Shown: in pieces, positions 49,275 to 58,179 of the stretch
Layout: every line of letters starts with the position of its first letter
How positions within the stretch are numbered: position 1 is the stretch's first letter
NCBI GenBank assembly: GCA_019638625.1
Contig: JAHBTK010000006.1
Coordinates: forward strand, 364,219-428,218
Origin: Chitinophagaceae bacterium
GTDB taxonomy: Bacteria; Bacteroidota; Bacteroidia; Chitinophagales; Chitinophagaceae
Length of the DNA stretch: 64,000 nt
Direction of reading: 5' to 3'
Position numbers and translations under genes: made by a program
Notes under the pieces: generated by a model
Databases searched by the model: none
Seen by the model: only the letters and a program-made list of their open reading frames with translations
What the model was told of the DNA's origin: nothing

Positions 49275-49658
49275 TCAAAAATCAAAATCAATATTATTTT
49301 GCCGCAAAAGCTTTTCCAGCTTTGGTATTCTGTTTAATTCTTCAGCGTAAAGTTCTTTGTACGCCTGTCTGATTTTCTCCTGGTCTATTCCCTGTACATG
49401 AATATTAACTCCAGAATTTCCATTGTGGTTAAAGAAGAAATTCCTGATTCCGGTAACAGGCTTATTGAGCATAATCAAATCGGCAACATCCAGCGATAAC
49501 AAGCGCGCTATCGCCTCAAGCATGGAGAGTGTTATATCTCGCTCATCCCTTTCGATTGCTTCGTATTCTTCCAAGGCAATGTTTAACTCTTGCGCCATAA
49601 AACTCTTTTCGATCTTTTGAGCGATTCTCATCTGACTGATGTTATTCCCAATTTTCAT
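49275..49658 (-). CDS. XRE-type HTH regulator, copy 1
   Basis: A 127-residue XRE protein (MKIGNNISQMRIAQKIEKSF, then LNIALEEYEAIERDERDITL). The C-terminal part contains FFNHNGNSGVNIHVQG, matching the shared element, then a short helical tail. It starts the tandem array of three. The array probably has one promoter upstream of 49658. Confidence 0.85.
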   Translation of the reverse strand: MKIGNNISQMRIAQKIEKSFMAQELNIALEEYEAIERDERDITLSMLEAIARLLSLDVADLIMLNKPVTGIRNFFFNHNGNSGVNIHVQGIDQEKIRQAYKELYAEELNRIPKLEKLLRQNNIDFDF

Positions 49659-49970
49659 ATTTCAATGCTTATTATTTATTCAAATATAGTAAAACTTCCA
49701 ATACGGAACAAATTCTTCCGATTCGAGAACCTATTTGCTTCTCAAAGGCAGGCAGATAAACAATATTTGTAGAGCAATGACCAAAATGAGAAGAAAGACT
49801 AACAAGTATAAACAATGTGGCTGCTTTCCCATATCCGGGCAAGGCAAGGCTGTTGTATTGTTCTTCTCCAAGGAGTTTAGCTTGCGTATCATTATCAAAA
49901 GCCCGGTGTAGCACGCTTGCAATAACTGCCTATTTACCTTTTTTCTTTCACCGTATTACCAAAATTAAAG
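49659..49970. other. 312-bp divergent intergenic region, no gene
   Basis: Between the leftward XRE array and the rightward TlpA gene. I see no convincing coding frame; an 80-residue frame on the minus strand has a composition unlike its neighbours. It should hold the promoters for both directions. Confidence 0.5.
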
Positions 49971-51377
49971 ATGAGCGTGTTATTACGTAACAAGACATTT
50001 ATACCCCCATGCCGCCGTTTAGCACTGGGAACGTGTGGTAGGATTGTGAGCATAACCGGCAGGTATTTTTTTCTACTGGTTTTTCTCATGTATGCAGCCG
50101 CCCAACAGCAGAGCCACGCGCAAGTGGCTTCTGCTAAGGCTGCTAACACATTTAAGCCAATGCCGCTTGCTATAGGCGATAAGATCCCTGATGAACTCTG
50201 GAGCCTTCCCTTGCAGGTAGTAAACCATCCCCAGGGCAAGAAAACCATTACCCTAAGCGAGTATAAGGATAAGCTGATCATACTGGATTTTTGGAATACG
50301 TGGTGCGTGCCTTGTATCAGGAATTTTCCAAAACTACATGCGTTGCAAAACGAGTTTGGCGACAAAATAAAAGTGCTTGCAGTAACACAGGAGGACTCGG
50401 ACAAAATAACCAGGTTTTTTAAAACCGGAGCAGGGAAAGAACACACCTATGTTAACTCGGTGATTAATGACAGTCTTCTTTTAAAGTATTTCCCACATAT
50501 CAGTGTGCCACATATAGCATGGATAAATCCAAAAGGAAAAGTGCTTAACACAACGCAGGGAGATGATTTAACCCAAAAGAATATACAGGCAGTTTTGGAT
50601 GATCAAAAAATACAAATGGTTAGTAAGATTGATATTGACCGAAACAGACCGTTGTTCCTTTCAGAATATTTTAATGATAGTATGATTTTAAAAACCTATT
50701 CCATTTTTTTCAAAGGCTATTATCCAGGGTTGAAAGGTGGTGGGAATTTAAAAAAGAACAAGCAGGGAAAGATATATAGAAGACAAATGACCAACCTACC
50801 CATGATGGACATCTATTATCCTATAATTTATCAACTGTTTGACAATAACGGAGAACAGTTTAATATATCAAGGGCCATTATAGAGGTAAAAGATCCGTCG
50901 TTATTGAATTGGATACTTAAACCTGACAGTACTTTTGAGACAACTAACCTATATAGTTATGAACTTGTCGTCCCTAAGACCGAAGCAGATAGTCTGTTCT
51001 ATTATATGCTCGAAGACCTTAACAGGTATTCTGATTATACCGGCACCATCGAAAAGCGAATGGTGAATTGTCTTGTTCTTATCAGAACTTCCCAAAAAGA
51101 TAGGATTAAAAGCAAAGGTGGAGTGCCAAACTGTACGTTTCCAGCTTCTCCTTCGATTCTAAGCAATCATAAACTTAGTGTGATGATAAACATGGTTAGC
51201 GATGGCACACCTATCAAGCTGCCGATAGTAGATGAAACTGGCTATACCGAGAACGTAGATATCGAAGTTTCTGGCGTCAAGGATTTAGCCAGTTTTAAAA
51301 AAGAGCTTAAAAAATATGACCTTGATCTTCTGCCCGCACAAAGAAGCCTCAATATGTTCGTCTTGAAAGACAAATAG
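49971..51377 (+). CDS. TlpA-family thioredoxin-like protein, exported
   Basis: A protein of up to 468 residues with a membrane/signal segment near residues 32-50 (FFLLVFLMYAAAQQQSHAQ). The TlpA-like thioredoxin domain follows, with active-site WCVPC in ILDFWNTWCVPCIRNFPKLH. A large unknown C-terminal domain (residues about 210-468) has no second redox motif. The start is uncertain because the segment before the membrane part is unusually long. It is a periplasmic disulfide reductase or thiol oxidase partner, 37 bp before the SusC gene. Confidence 0.85.
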   Translation: MSVLLRNKTFIPPCRRLALGTCGRIVSITGRYFFLLVFLMYAAAQQQSHAQVASAKAANTFKPMPLAIGDKIPDELWSLPLQVVNHPQGKKTITLSEYKDKLIILDFWNTWCVPCIRNFPKLHALQNEFGDKIKVLAVTQEDSDKITRFFKTGAGKEHTYVNSVINDSLLLKYFPHISVPHIAWINPKGKVLNTTQGDDLTQKNIQAVLDDQKIQMVSKIDIDRNRPLFLSEYFNDSMILKTYSIFFKGYYPGLKGGGNLKKNKQGKIYRRQMTNLPMMDIYYPIIYQLFDNNGEQFNISRAIIEVKDPSLLNWILKPDSTFETTNLYSYELVVPKTEADSLFYYMLEDLNRYSDYTGTIEKRMVNCLVLIRTSQKDRIKSKGGVPNCTFPASPSILSNHKLSVMINMVSDGTPIKLPIVDETGYTENVDIEVSGVKDLASFKKELKKYDLDLLPAQRSLNMFVLKDK

Positions 51378-51414
51378 CTGCTTCCATTTTTTTACAATAT
51401 AACTTAATTGATGA

Positions 51415-54400
51415 ATGAAATCTTTTATACTTATTATAACATGGCTTACGGTTTCGGTTTCCTTGTATGCGCAACAGCACATCACAGGCAGGGTTATTTC
51501 CCTTAATGATAGCTTGCCTATCGAGGGAGCCAGTGTATCTCTGCAAGGAGCCGATAGAACGGTAAGCACCAACAATAAGGGACATTTCACCATTCAAATT
51601 GCCCTAAATGTAAATACTGCTGTAGTAGTTGTTAATCATGTAGGTTATGAACCAACAATGATAACAGTTGTCTTACCGCAGCGAGATACTTTAAACATCT
51701 TCCTGCAAACATCCTCACGTCTATTAGATGAAGTGGAAATCATATCAACCGGATATCAGAAAATTCCCAAAGAACGGGCAACAGGTTCATTTGCCACAGT
51801 AAGTAACGAACTGTTTAATCAACAGGTAGGCACTGACATTCTTTCAAGGCTTCCTGCCATTGCTAATAGCATAGTAATGGATAACGGAAGGCAGGGAGTA
51901 CCACAAATGATGATACGGGGTTTAAGTACGATCAGTGGCCCGAAAGATCCATTAGTTATTATAGATAATTTCCCGTTTGATGGTGATATTACCAATATCA
52001 ATCCCAATATTGTTGCGAATATTACTATCCTCAAAGACGCATCGGCTTCCAGCATTTGGGGTGCAAGAGCAGCAAATGGTGTTATTGTTATCACCACAAA
52101 GAGCGGACGTTTTAATCAACCAATTACCTTATCGTTCAATTCCAATCTTACCATCGGTGCAAAGCCGGATTTAGGTTATATCCGTCAGATGGCATCCGGT
52201 GACTATATTGAAATGGAGCAAGAGCTGTTCAACCGGGGTTTTTACAACAGCCAAATCAATTCTACAAGCCGTCCGGTGATTAGTCCTATGGTGGACTTAT
52301 TGAATAAAGTGAGAAACGGAACAATTACAGAGGAACAGGCACAGCAACAGATTAATGCATGGAGAATCGTGGATGCAAGAGATCAGTTTAATCAGTATAT
52401 GTACAAGCCATCGGTCAACCAACAATATTTTTTAAGTGCGCAGGGCGGAGGAGAAAAGTTTTCCTGGACATCTTCAGTAGGATACGACCACAATAAGGAT
52501 AATTTGGGGAGCACTTACCAACGTGTTAACCTCCGTTTTCTAAATACTTATCGCCCGATAAAACAGATTTCCATTACTACCAGCTTGTATTACACTCAAG
52601 CCCAAAATAAATCAGGAAGATACGGATATAATAATGTATCTATGAAAGGTAATGTATTTGTACCTTATATGCAAATGGCAGATACACGTGGAAATGCTGT
52701 TCCAGTTGCCAAAAACTATAATCAAAGTTATCTCGATACTGCGGGAAGTGGCAAATTGCTCGATTGGAATTATTACCCTCTTACAGACTGGAAATATCAG
52801 ACATCAAACAACAAAATCTCTGATATATTAGCAACAGCAGCACTCGATTACCAAATTATAAAAGGACTTAATGCTACCGCAAATTATCAATACGAAAGGC
52901 AATTTGGATTAAACTCCAATATTGCCGATGTAAACAGCTATATGGCAAGAGATTACATTAATCGTTTTACCCAAATTGTAAATGGAAATACGGTTTTTAT
53001 TGTGCCAACAGGTGGCATATTAAATAAATCAAATAATATTCTAAACGCGAATAATCTACGCGGGCAACTAAGTTTTGATAATATTTATGGCAAACATAGC
53101 ATAACGGCGATAGCCGGATTGGAACTTCGTTCAGCAAATACAAGTGGTTATCAAGAACGTTTCTATGGCTATAATCCCAATAACCTCACTACCGCAGGCG
53201 TAGATTATACAAGAGCTTACCCAAACTTCATTACAAAGAGGAACTCGTTCATACAACGGAATCAATCTTTAAATGAAAGAACAACGCGATTTGTTTCTTA
53301 TTTTGCCAATACCGCCTACACTTTTGATAACAGATATACACTTTCAGCGAGCGCCCGGCGGGATGCCTCCAATCTTTTTGGTCTAAAAACCAACGATCAG
53401 TGGAACCCTTTTTGGTCGGTAGGGGTTGCATGGAAATTATCAAATGAAAAGTTCTATTCCATTGACTTTTTACCTTACCTCAATCTCCGGGCTACTTACG
53501 GGTTTAGCGGTAATGTTAATCCCGCAATGGTTGCAGTCAACACTATCACCTATTCCTCCAATAATTCTGTTTTTAACGGAAATCCTATGGCTTGGTTTAG
53601 TAACTACTATAATCCACGTCTAAAATGGGAAACTTCTAAGATGCTAAATCTTGCGGTTGATTTTCACACAAAAAACGACAGAATAGCAGGATCAATCGAA
53701 TACTATCGTAAAAAAGGTGAAAACCTGTTTGGAATTGCCCCACTTGACTACACGACGGGAGTTGATCCATACATGATAAGGAATGTAGCGAGCATGAAAG
53801 GTAATGGATGGGATATTCAATTAAAAAGCTTTAATATAAATCGCACCTTTAAATGGCAAACTATATTGAACTTCAGCCTTTATAAAGATCAAATAATCGA
53901 ATATCAGATAGAACGTACACTCGCAAGCGGATATATTTCCACATCAGACGTACCTATATCCGGTATTAAAGGCAAACCCGTGTATGCTATCTATGCTTAT
54001 AAATGGGCCGGGCTTGACCCAAATACAGGAGAATCTCGGGGGTACTTAAATGGGGAAATCAGTAAAGATTATACCTTAATAACTGGTACTGGCACAAAGG
54101 TGGAAGATTTAAAATATTATGGATCAGCCATTCCAACCAAATTCGGTTCCTTAATTAACTCGGTGTCTTATAGAAATTTTAATTTACAGGTAGGCATCAG
54201 TTTTAAATTCGGCTATTGGTTCCGACGAAATTCCGTCAATTATACCGATTTATTCAGTGATTGGCGTGGACACTCTGACTATGGGTTACGTTGGCAAAAA
54301 CCGGGAGATGAAGCATATACCATTGTTCCCGTAAATCCCTATTCAACAGATTATAATAGAGACGCTTTTTATACTGGCTCCAGTGCTTTGGTTGAGAAAG

Positions 54401-54618
54401 GCGATCATATACGTCTTCAATATATCAATCTTGCTTACGACTTCGAAATGCCAAAAACAAGAAGAGTTATTAAAGGCATACAGATATATTTCAATGCAAA
54501 TAATCTTGGTTTATTATGGAAAGCTAATAAAGCAGGCATCGACCCTGATTTTAATATCGGCGCTAACAATCTTGTAACAGCGAGAAACTACGCTATTGGC
54601 GTTAGGACAAAACTTTAA
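51415..54618 (+). CDS. SusC/RagA-family TonB-dependent outer-membrane transporter
   Basis: A 1067-residue SusC/RagA protein. A signal peptide (ending SLYAQQ) is followed by a CarboxypepD-like domain (ITGRVISLNDSLPIEGASVS), the plug domain (MMIRGLSTISGPKDPLVIID) and a 22-strand-type barrel ending in IGVRTKL. It is the channel of a SusCD pair that takes up an oligomer into the periplasm. The substrate is not indicated: no glycoside hydrolase or peptidase is nearby. It is followed 11 bp later by the SusD gene. Confidence 0.93.
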   Translation: MKSFILIITWLTVSVSLYAQQHITGRVISLNDSLPIEGASVSLQGADRTVSTNNKGHFTIQIALNVNTAVVVVNHVGYEPTMITVVLPQRDTLNIFLQTSSRLLDEVEIISTGYQKIPKERATGSFATVSNELFNQQVGTDILSRLPAIANSIVMDNGRQGVPQMMIRGLSTISGPKDPLVIIDNFPFDGDITNINPNIVANITILKDASASSIWGARAANGVIVITTKSGRFNQPITLSFNSNLTIGAKPDLGYIRQMASGDYIEMEQELFNRGFYNSQINSTSRPVISPMVDLLNKVRNGTITEEQAQQQINAWRIVDARDQFNQYMYKPSVNQQYFLSAQGGGEKFSWTSSVGYDHNKDNLGSTYQRVNLRFLNTYRPIKQISITTSLYYTQAQNKSGRYGYNNVSMKGNVFVPYMQMADTRGNAVPVAKNYNQSYLDTAGSGKLLDWNYYPLTDWKYQTSNNKISDILATAALDYQIIKGLNATANYQYERQFGLNSNIADVNSYMARDYINRFTQIVNGNTVFIVPTGGILNKSNNILNANNLRGQLSFDNIYGKHSITAIAGLELRSANTSGYQERFYGYNPNNLTTAGVDYTRAYPNFITKRNSFIQRNQSLNERTTRFVSYFANTAYTFDNRYTLSASARRDASNLFGLKTNDQWNPFWSVGVAWKLSNEKFYSIDFLPYLNLRATYGFSGNVNPAMVAVNTITYSSNNSVFNGNPMAWFSNYYNPRLKWETSKMLNLAVDFHTKNDRIAGSIEYYRKKGENLFGIAPLDYTTGVDPYMIRNVASMKGNGWDIQLKSFNINRTFKWQTILNFSLYKDQIIEYQIERTLASGYISTSDVPISGIKGKPVYAIYAYKWAGLDPNTGESRGYLNGEISKDYTLITGTGTKVEDLKYYGSAIPTKFGSLINSVSYRNFNLQVGISFKFGYWFRRNSVNYTDLFSDWRGHSDYGLRWQKPGDEAYTIVPVNPYSTDYNRDAFYTGSSALVEKGDHIRLQYINLAYDFEMPKTRRVIKGIQIYFNANNLGLLWKANKAGIDPDFNIGANNLVTARNYAIGVRTKL

Positions 54619-54629
54619 AGAATAACACA

Positions 54630-56003
54630 ATGAAAAAAAAAATCCAAAGCGCAATCCTTTTATCATTTATGTTTTTATTGTTTTCAGGATGCGAGAAATT
54701 CCTTGAAAAAAAATCTGATCAAGCTCTTTCTATTCCAACTACGGTTGAAGACTTTCAGGCGTTGCTTAATAGTTACGGAAACCTGAATATTGATTTTATT
54801 GCGTCTGGCGAGGTAAGTTCGGATGATTATTATCTTACGGATGATAATTTTAATTCGCTATACTATGAGAGCGATAAAAGATTATATACCTGGCGACCCG
54901 ACTTTGTATCTCGTCCATTGTCCTCAGCAGGTGATGAGTGGTATAATTGCTATAAACCTATCTATGTTTGTAATTCTGTGCTACAAGGGCTGGAAGATAA
55001 TAATTTAACAGGGGTCAAAGCAGATAACATTAAGGGTCAGGCATTAGTATTTAGGGCAGCCCATTATTTAGACGGAGTACAAATATGGGCATCTGCATAT
55101 AACAAACAAAGCGCCAATACCGACTTAGGGATGGTACTTCGTTTAGATCCGGACATGAATATTCCTTCAGTAAGATCATCAGTACAAGCAACATACGATT
55201 TGATTATTAACGATCTTACAAATGCTGTTGCACTATTACCAATCGATCAACCATCAGCCACTCTTCCAGTAAAGGCTACGGCTTATAGCCTATTAGCAAG
55301 AACTTATTTATTTATGGGGGAGTATGAAAAAGCCTTGCAGAATGCGGAGAATGCACTTAGAAACACCAATTCTCAATTAATAGATTTTAACACATTAGAT
55401 CCAAACAGCGATTTTCCAATACCTACAGTAAACAATGTTAGCCAAGAAATGATGTTATGGTCTGTTATGCTTTATACCGACCAATTAGATCAGTCGATGG
55501 CCAAAATAGACCCTACTCTATACAATATATATGATAATGAAGATTTAAGGAAAGTTATTTATTTTGGCGATAATAACGATGGCTCTTATTTCTTCAAAGG
55601 AGCGCATCTCGGCACTTCTGGTTTAACAAATAGTCCAACACCTGCGGAACTACTTTTAACTATTTCAGAATGTAATGCCCGCTTAGGGGATTTATCCAAA
55701 GCTGCAAATGCGTTAAATCAGCTTTTGGTAAAGCGATGGAAAGCAAGTGAATTTATTCCTCAAACTTTCTCCAACAATGAAATTGCACTGAAAACAATTC
55801 TGAATGAAAGACGAAAGGAATTAGTGATGCGTGGTTTGCGTTGGGCAGATCTTAAAAGATTAAACAGGGATGGTGCAAACATCACACTTACAAGAACTGT
55901 AAATGGTCAAGTCTTTACGCTGCCTCCTAATGATTTGCGTTATGCTATCGCTATTCCAGAAAATGTAATCGAAATTGGAAGTATTCAGCAAAACCCGAGA
56001 TAG
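54630..56003 (+). CDS. SusD/RagB-family outer-membrane lipoprotein
   Basis: A 457-residue SusD/RagB lipoprotein (lipobox LLFSGCEKF). Helical TPR-like segments and the C-terminal family motif ERRKELVMRGLRWADLKRLN are present. It forms the substrate-binding lid of the SusC channel. A bidirectional terminator follows. Confidence 0.93.
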   Translation: MKKKIQSAILLSFMFLLFSGCEKFLEKKSDQALSIPTTVEDFQALLNSYGNLNIDFIASGEVSSDDYYLTDDNFNSLYYESDKRLYTWRPDFVSRPLSSAGDEWYNCYKPIYVCNSVLQGLEDNNLTGVKADNIKGQALVFRAAHYLDGVQIWASAYNKQSANTDLGMVLRLDPDMNIPSVRSSVQATYDLIINDLTNAVALLPIDQPSATLPVKATAYSLLARTYLFMGEYEKALQNAENALRNTNSQLIDFNTLDPNSDFPIPTVNNVSQEMMLWSVMLYTDQLDQSMAKIDPTLYNIYDNEDLRKVIYFGDNNDGSYFFKGAHLGTSGLTNSPTPAELLLTISECNARLGDLSKAANALNQLLVKRWKASEFIPQTFSNNEIALKTILNERRKELVMRGLRWADLKRLNRDGANITLTRTVNGQVFTLPPNDLRYAIAIPENVIEIGSIQQNPR

Positions 56004-56013
56004 TTAAAAAAAA

Positions 56014-56050
56014 ACAAGGACCATCTATTTTAGAAGATATAGTCCTTGTT
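56014..56050. terminator. bidirectional terminator between SusD and DUF6520 genes
   Basis: AACAAGGAC and GTCCTTGTT arms with a short inner stem, flanked by A and T runs on both sides. It lies between two convergent genes. Confidence 0.8.
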
Positions 56051-56070
56051 AATTAATGGAGCTTCTGCTA

Positions 56071-56364
56071 TTAATTCCTCCTTGAACTTGGATTTATAGC
56101 AAGAACTTGTGCATTGTTCTTACCTGCCAATTCAGCCGAAAGACTTGATCCGTCAGGGACTTCAATATCACAAGGCTTGTTGCCAGTCGGTCCGCAATCC
56201 CCTTCACCTTCAGCCCAATTAGAAACAGTAGCAAATGCCCCAGCCGCTGTACTGTTACTTACATAATGGTAGGTTGTGGGATCAGCTACCATTTTAAACG
56301 ACATGGTTACAGCCGCAATCGCTAAAGCAGCTGCCATAAACAGGTTTAATTTTAATTTTTTCAT
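56071..56364 (-). CDS. DUF6520-like small exported protein with one Cys pair
   Basis: A 97-residue protein with a signal peptide (MKKLKLNLFMAAALAIAAVT, cleavage near SFKM). The mature part has two cysteines close together (DCGPTGNKPCDI, about residues 70-79), the pattern of the DUF6520 family. These small exported proteins have no known function. The MauE gene lies 4 bp upstream and a TlpA gene is close by, so the cysteines may be oxidised or reduced by them. Confidence 0.75.
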   Translation of the reverse strand: MKKLKLNLFMAAALAIAAVTMSFKMVADPTTYHYVSNSTAAGAFATVSNWAEGEGDCGPTGNKPCDIEVPDGSSLSAELAGKNNAQVLAINPSSRRN

Positions 56365-56368
56365 CTTC

Positions 56369-56887
56369 TTACAATTTAGAAGTTAAAGAATATTGTTTTA
56401 TATGTCTTTTGGCCGACACGCCCTCGGCAGCTTCGCTTCCCGCGTCACCGCTTCGTAATTTTTGCCACAGGTAAAGTCCTGATAAACTCAGGATCAAATA
56501 GAATAGATTGAAAAAGAAATGTTGTTTCCAGCTCATACCACTGATGACCGATCCGCAGCCGCAAGGTAGCTTTTCCCAGGCTCCTAAAAGCGCAATGCCC
56601 ACATATCCTGTAAAGGCAGCCATCAACATTGTGGATAGGATCAGACCGACTTTGCGCCAGCCTTCGTAGATCAGGGAAATAATGGTAGCGCTTTCCAATA
56701 CCGGCAATGTGTAGATCAGTACATTGCCCAGGCTATCAGAAAAAGGTTGATTAAAAATGCCACTTTTGAAAGAATCAAAATCTGTAAGTTTATCAATAAC
56801 TATGGGTATCCATAAAATCAATAAAAGAAGCATTATAATTTTGAATGCAACCGACCGTCTTTTCCGCTGTGGTAACCTGCTGTTCAT
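56369..56887 (-). CDS. MauE/DoxX-type redox membrane protein
   Basis: A 172-residue protein with four membrane segments (IIMLLLLILWIPIVI, IYTLPVLESATIISLIY, LILSTMLMAAFTGYVGIALL, FFNLFYLILSLSGLYLW). The conserved CGCGSVISGMSWKQH holds the MauE-type cysteines in a periplasmic loop. Such proteins hand electrons or disulfide bonds to exported partners. The small DUF6520 protein is encoded directly downstream and is the likely partner. Confidence 0.88.
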   Translation of the reverse strand: MNSRLPQRKRRSVAFKIIMLLLLILWIPIVIDKLTDFDSFKSGIFNQPFSDSLGNVLIYTLPVLESATIISLIYEGWRKVGLILSTMLMAAFTGYVGIALLGAWEKLPCGCGSVISGMSWKQHFFFNLFYLILSLSGLYLWQKLRSGDAGSEAAEGVSAKRHIKQYSLTSKL

Positions 56888-57032
56888 AGTCCTTGGTCAT
56901 TAGTAGGGTTTTCACCTTTATTGTTAAGACAAAGTTCAGCAATGCCCTTAGCGTTGGAAAGTCAAAATCGGTAAAAATTGAGCAGGTTTGTGTTGAAAAC
57001 TTTCCGATTTTAACAATCGGTGTATAATGCTG

Positions 57033-57977
57033 TTACCGCCGTTTAAGATAGCGCTCCAGGGCCGAGCGAAAAGTGCGCTCATCAGTATATCCCACCTCCA
57101 TATAAACATCTTTTATGCCAATGCCTTTTTGCTGCATCTGAAGCAGGGCATGGCCCATGCGCAACTCCGTGTAAAACTCCTGCACACTCATATTGTATTG
57201 CCGCTTAAAAAGGTTCAGAAGCGTACGTTCGGTGAGGAAGAAATGATCTGCAAGAAATTTTACGGTCAGTCCCACATCGCAGTAGTGATCCTGTATATAT
57301 GCTTTTATCTTATAAGCCAGGTCGTCGTTCTGCTCCCGGAGCGCATGGTCGTAGTACTCCAGCACGTAACTGATGTACTTGCGCAGGTTGCCGTCTATAG
57401 CACCAATATTTGCCTGTGAGTAGCTGTAAATTTTATACAGCCATCGGTGTATCTTCCTATCCATCCGGCATTGATACATGGTGTCGTATGTCCTGCTCTC
57501 ATTTTTAAAGCGATGCAGGATGTCTTGCAGGTTATGATATTCCTGGTACATACTTTCAATCCATTCCGGCAGTATGCTTACCACAAGGGCTATATGTATT
57601 CCTTCCGGGGCATACGCAAAGTAACTTCCCGTGTCATAATACGACATTAAAAAAGTATTGGGCTGCGTACGAATAATAGGCCGGTAGTCGCCTGTGGTGT
57701 ACAGTAACCGGCCTTTGAACATAAAGTACAGGTACAGTTGCCTGTCGTTTATATCGAAAGGGATGTAAACAGGTTCTTTTGCGTTGATTTGAACCAGATC
57801 TATAAAAAACGATTGCTGGTTTAATTGCTGGCTGAGTAGCTCTATTTGAGGCAGTTTAAAATAACGCTGTTCCAGGGCAAAATGCAACGGGTATTTACAC
57901 CAGTCGGGAAGTTTGGAATGCTGCTGCAATCTTATTAGGTTCTCCTCCTTAAATTTTAATAGGTAAGGTATTTTCAT
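57033..57977 (-). CDS. AraC-family regulator of the redox/SusCD cluster
   Basis: A 314-residue AraC-type regulator. The N-terminal sensory half is not recognised. The C-terminal HTH pair covers LTVKFLADHFFLTERTLLNL and IKDVYMEVGYTDERTFRSAL. Upstream of it, three TGTTACA/TGTAACA boxes form a candidate operator. It is the only regulator beside the MauE/DUF6520/SusCD/TlpA cluster, and probably controls it. Confidence 0.9.
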   Translation of the reverse strand: MKIPYLLKFKEENLIRLQQHSKLPDWCKYPLHFALEQRYFKLPQIELLSQQLNQQSFFIDLVQINAKEPVYIPFDINDRQLYLYFMFKGRLLYTTGDYRPIIRTQPNTFLMSYYDTGSYFAYAPEGIHIALVVSILPEWIESMYQEYHNLQDILHRFKNESRTYDTMYQCRMDRKIHRWLYKIYSYSQANIGAIDGNLRKYISYVLEYYDHALREQNDDLAYKIKAYIQDHYCDVGLTVKFLADHFFLTERTLLNLFKRQYNMSVQEFYTELRMGHALLQMQQKGIGIKDVYMEVGYTDERTFRSALERYLKRR

Positions 57978-58025
57978 AGGCTATCTGGTTTCTGTAAATA
58001 TTACATGATATTCGACACCGTTCAC

Positions 58026-58087
58026 TGTTACATTCCATTTGATATCAACAGGTTCTCACATTAAGATGAAATGTAACAGATGTTACA
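58026..58087 (-). promoter_or_regulatory. TGTTACA operator boxes upstream of AraC
   Basis: TGTTACA at 58026-58032 and the palindrome TGTAACA-GA-TGTTACA at 58072-58087. The first box with its flank (CTGTTACATTCCAT) is also an inverted repeat of ATGAAATGTAACAG with one mismatch. They lie 50-110 bp before the AraC start. Confidence 0.6.
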
Positions 58088-58109
58088 AATTTTAAACTTT
58101 GTTAGGAAT

Positions 58110-58126
58110 AAAAAACCCAAGTTGGG
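58110..58126 (-). terminator. terminator after the methylase-helicase gene
   Basis: On the minus strand CCCA-ACT-TGGG is followed by six T. It lies 54 bp beyond the stop of the large gene. Confidence 0.6.
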
Positions 58127-58179
58127 AAAGATTGAACAGGGTTTTGTCTATGCTTGAACCAACAAAATATTGATTATCA

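Noticed and set aside
49672..49914. 80-residue minus-strand frame before the TlpA gene
   Set aside because: It lies in a divergent promoter region and has no recognisable features.
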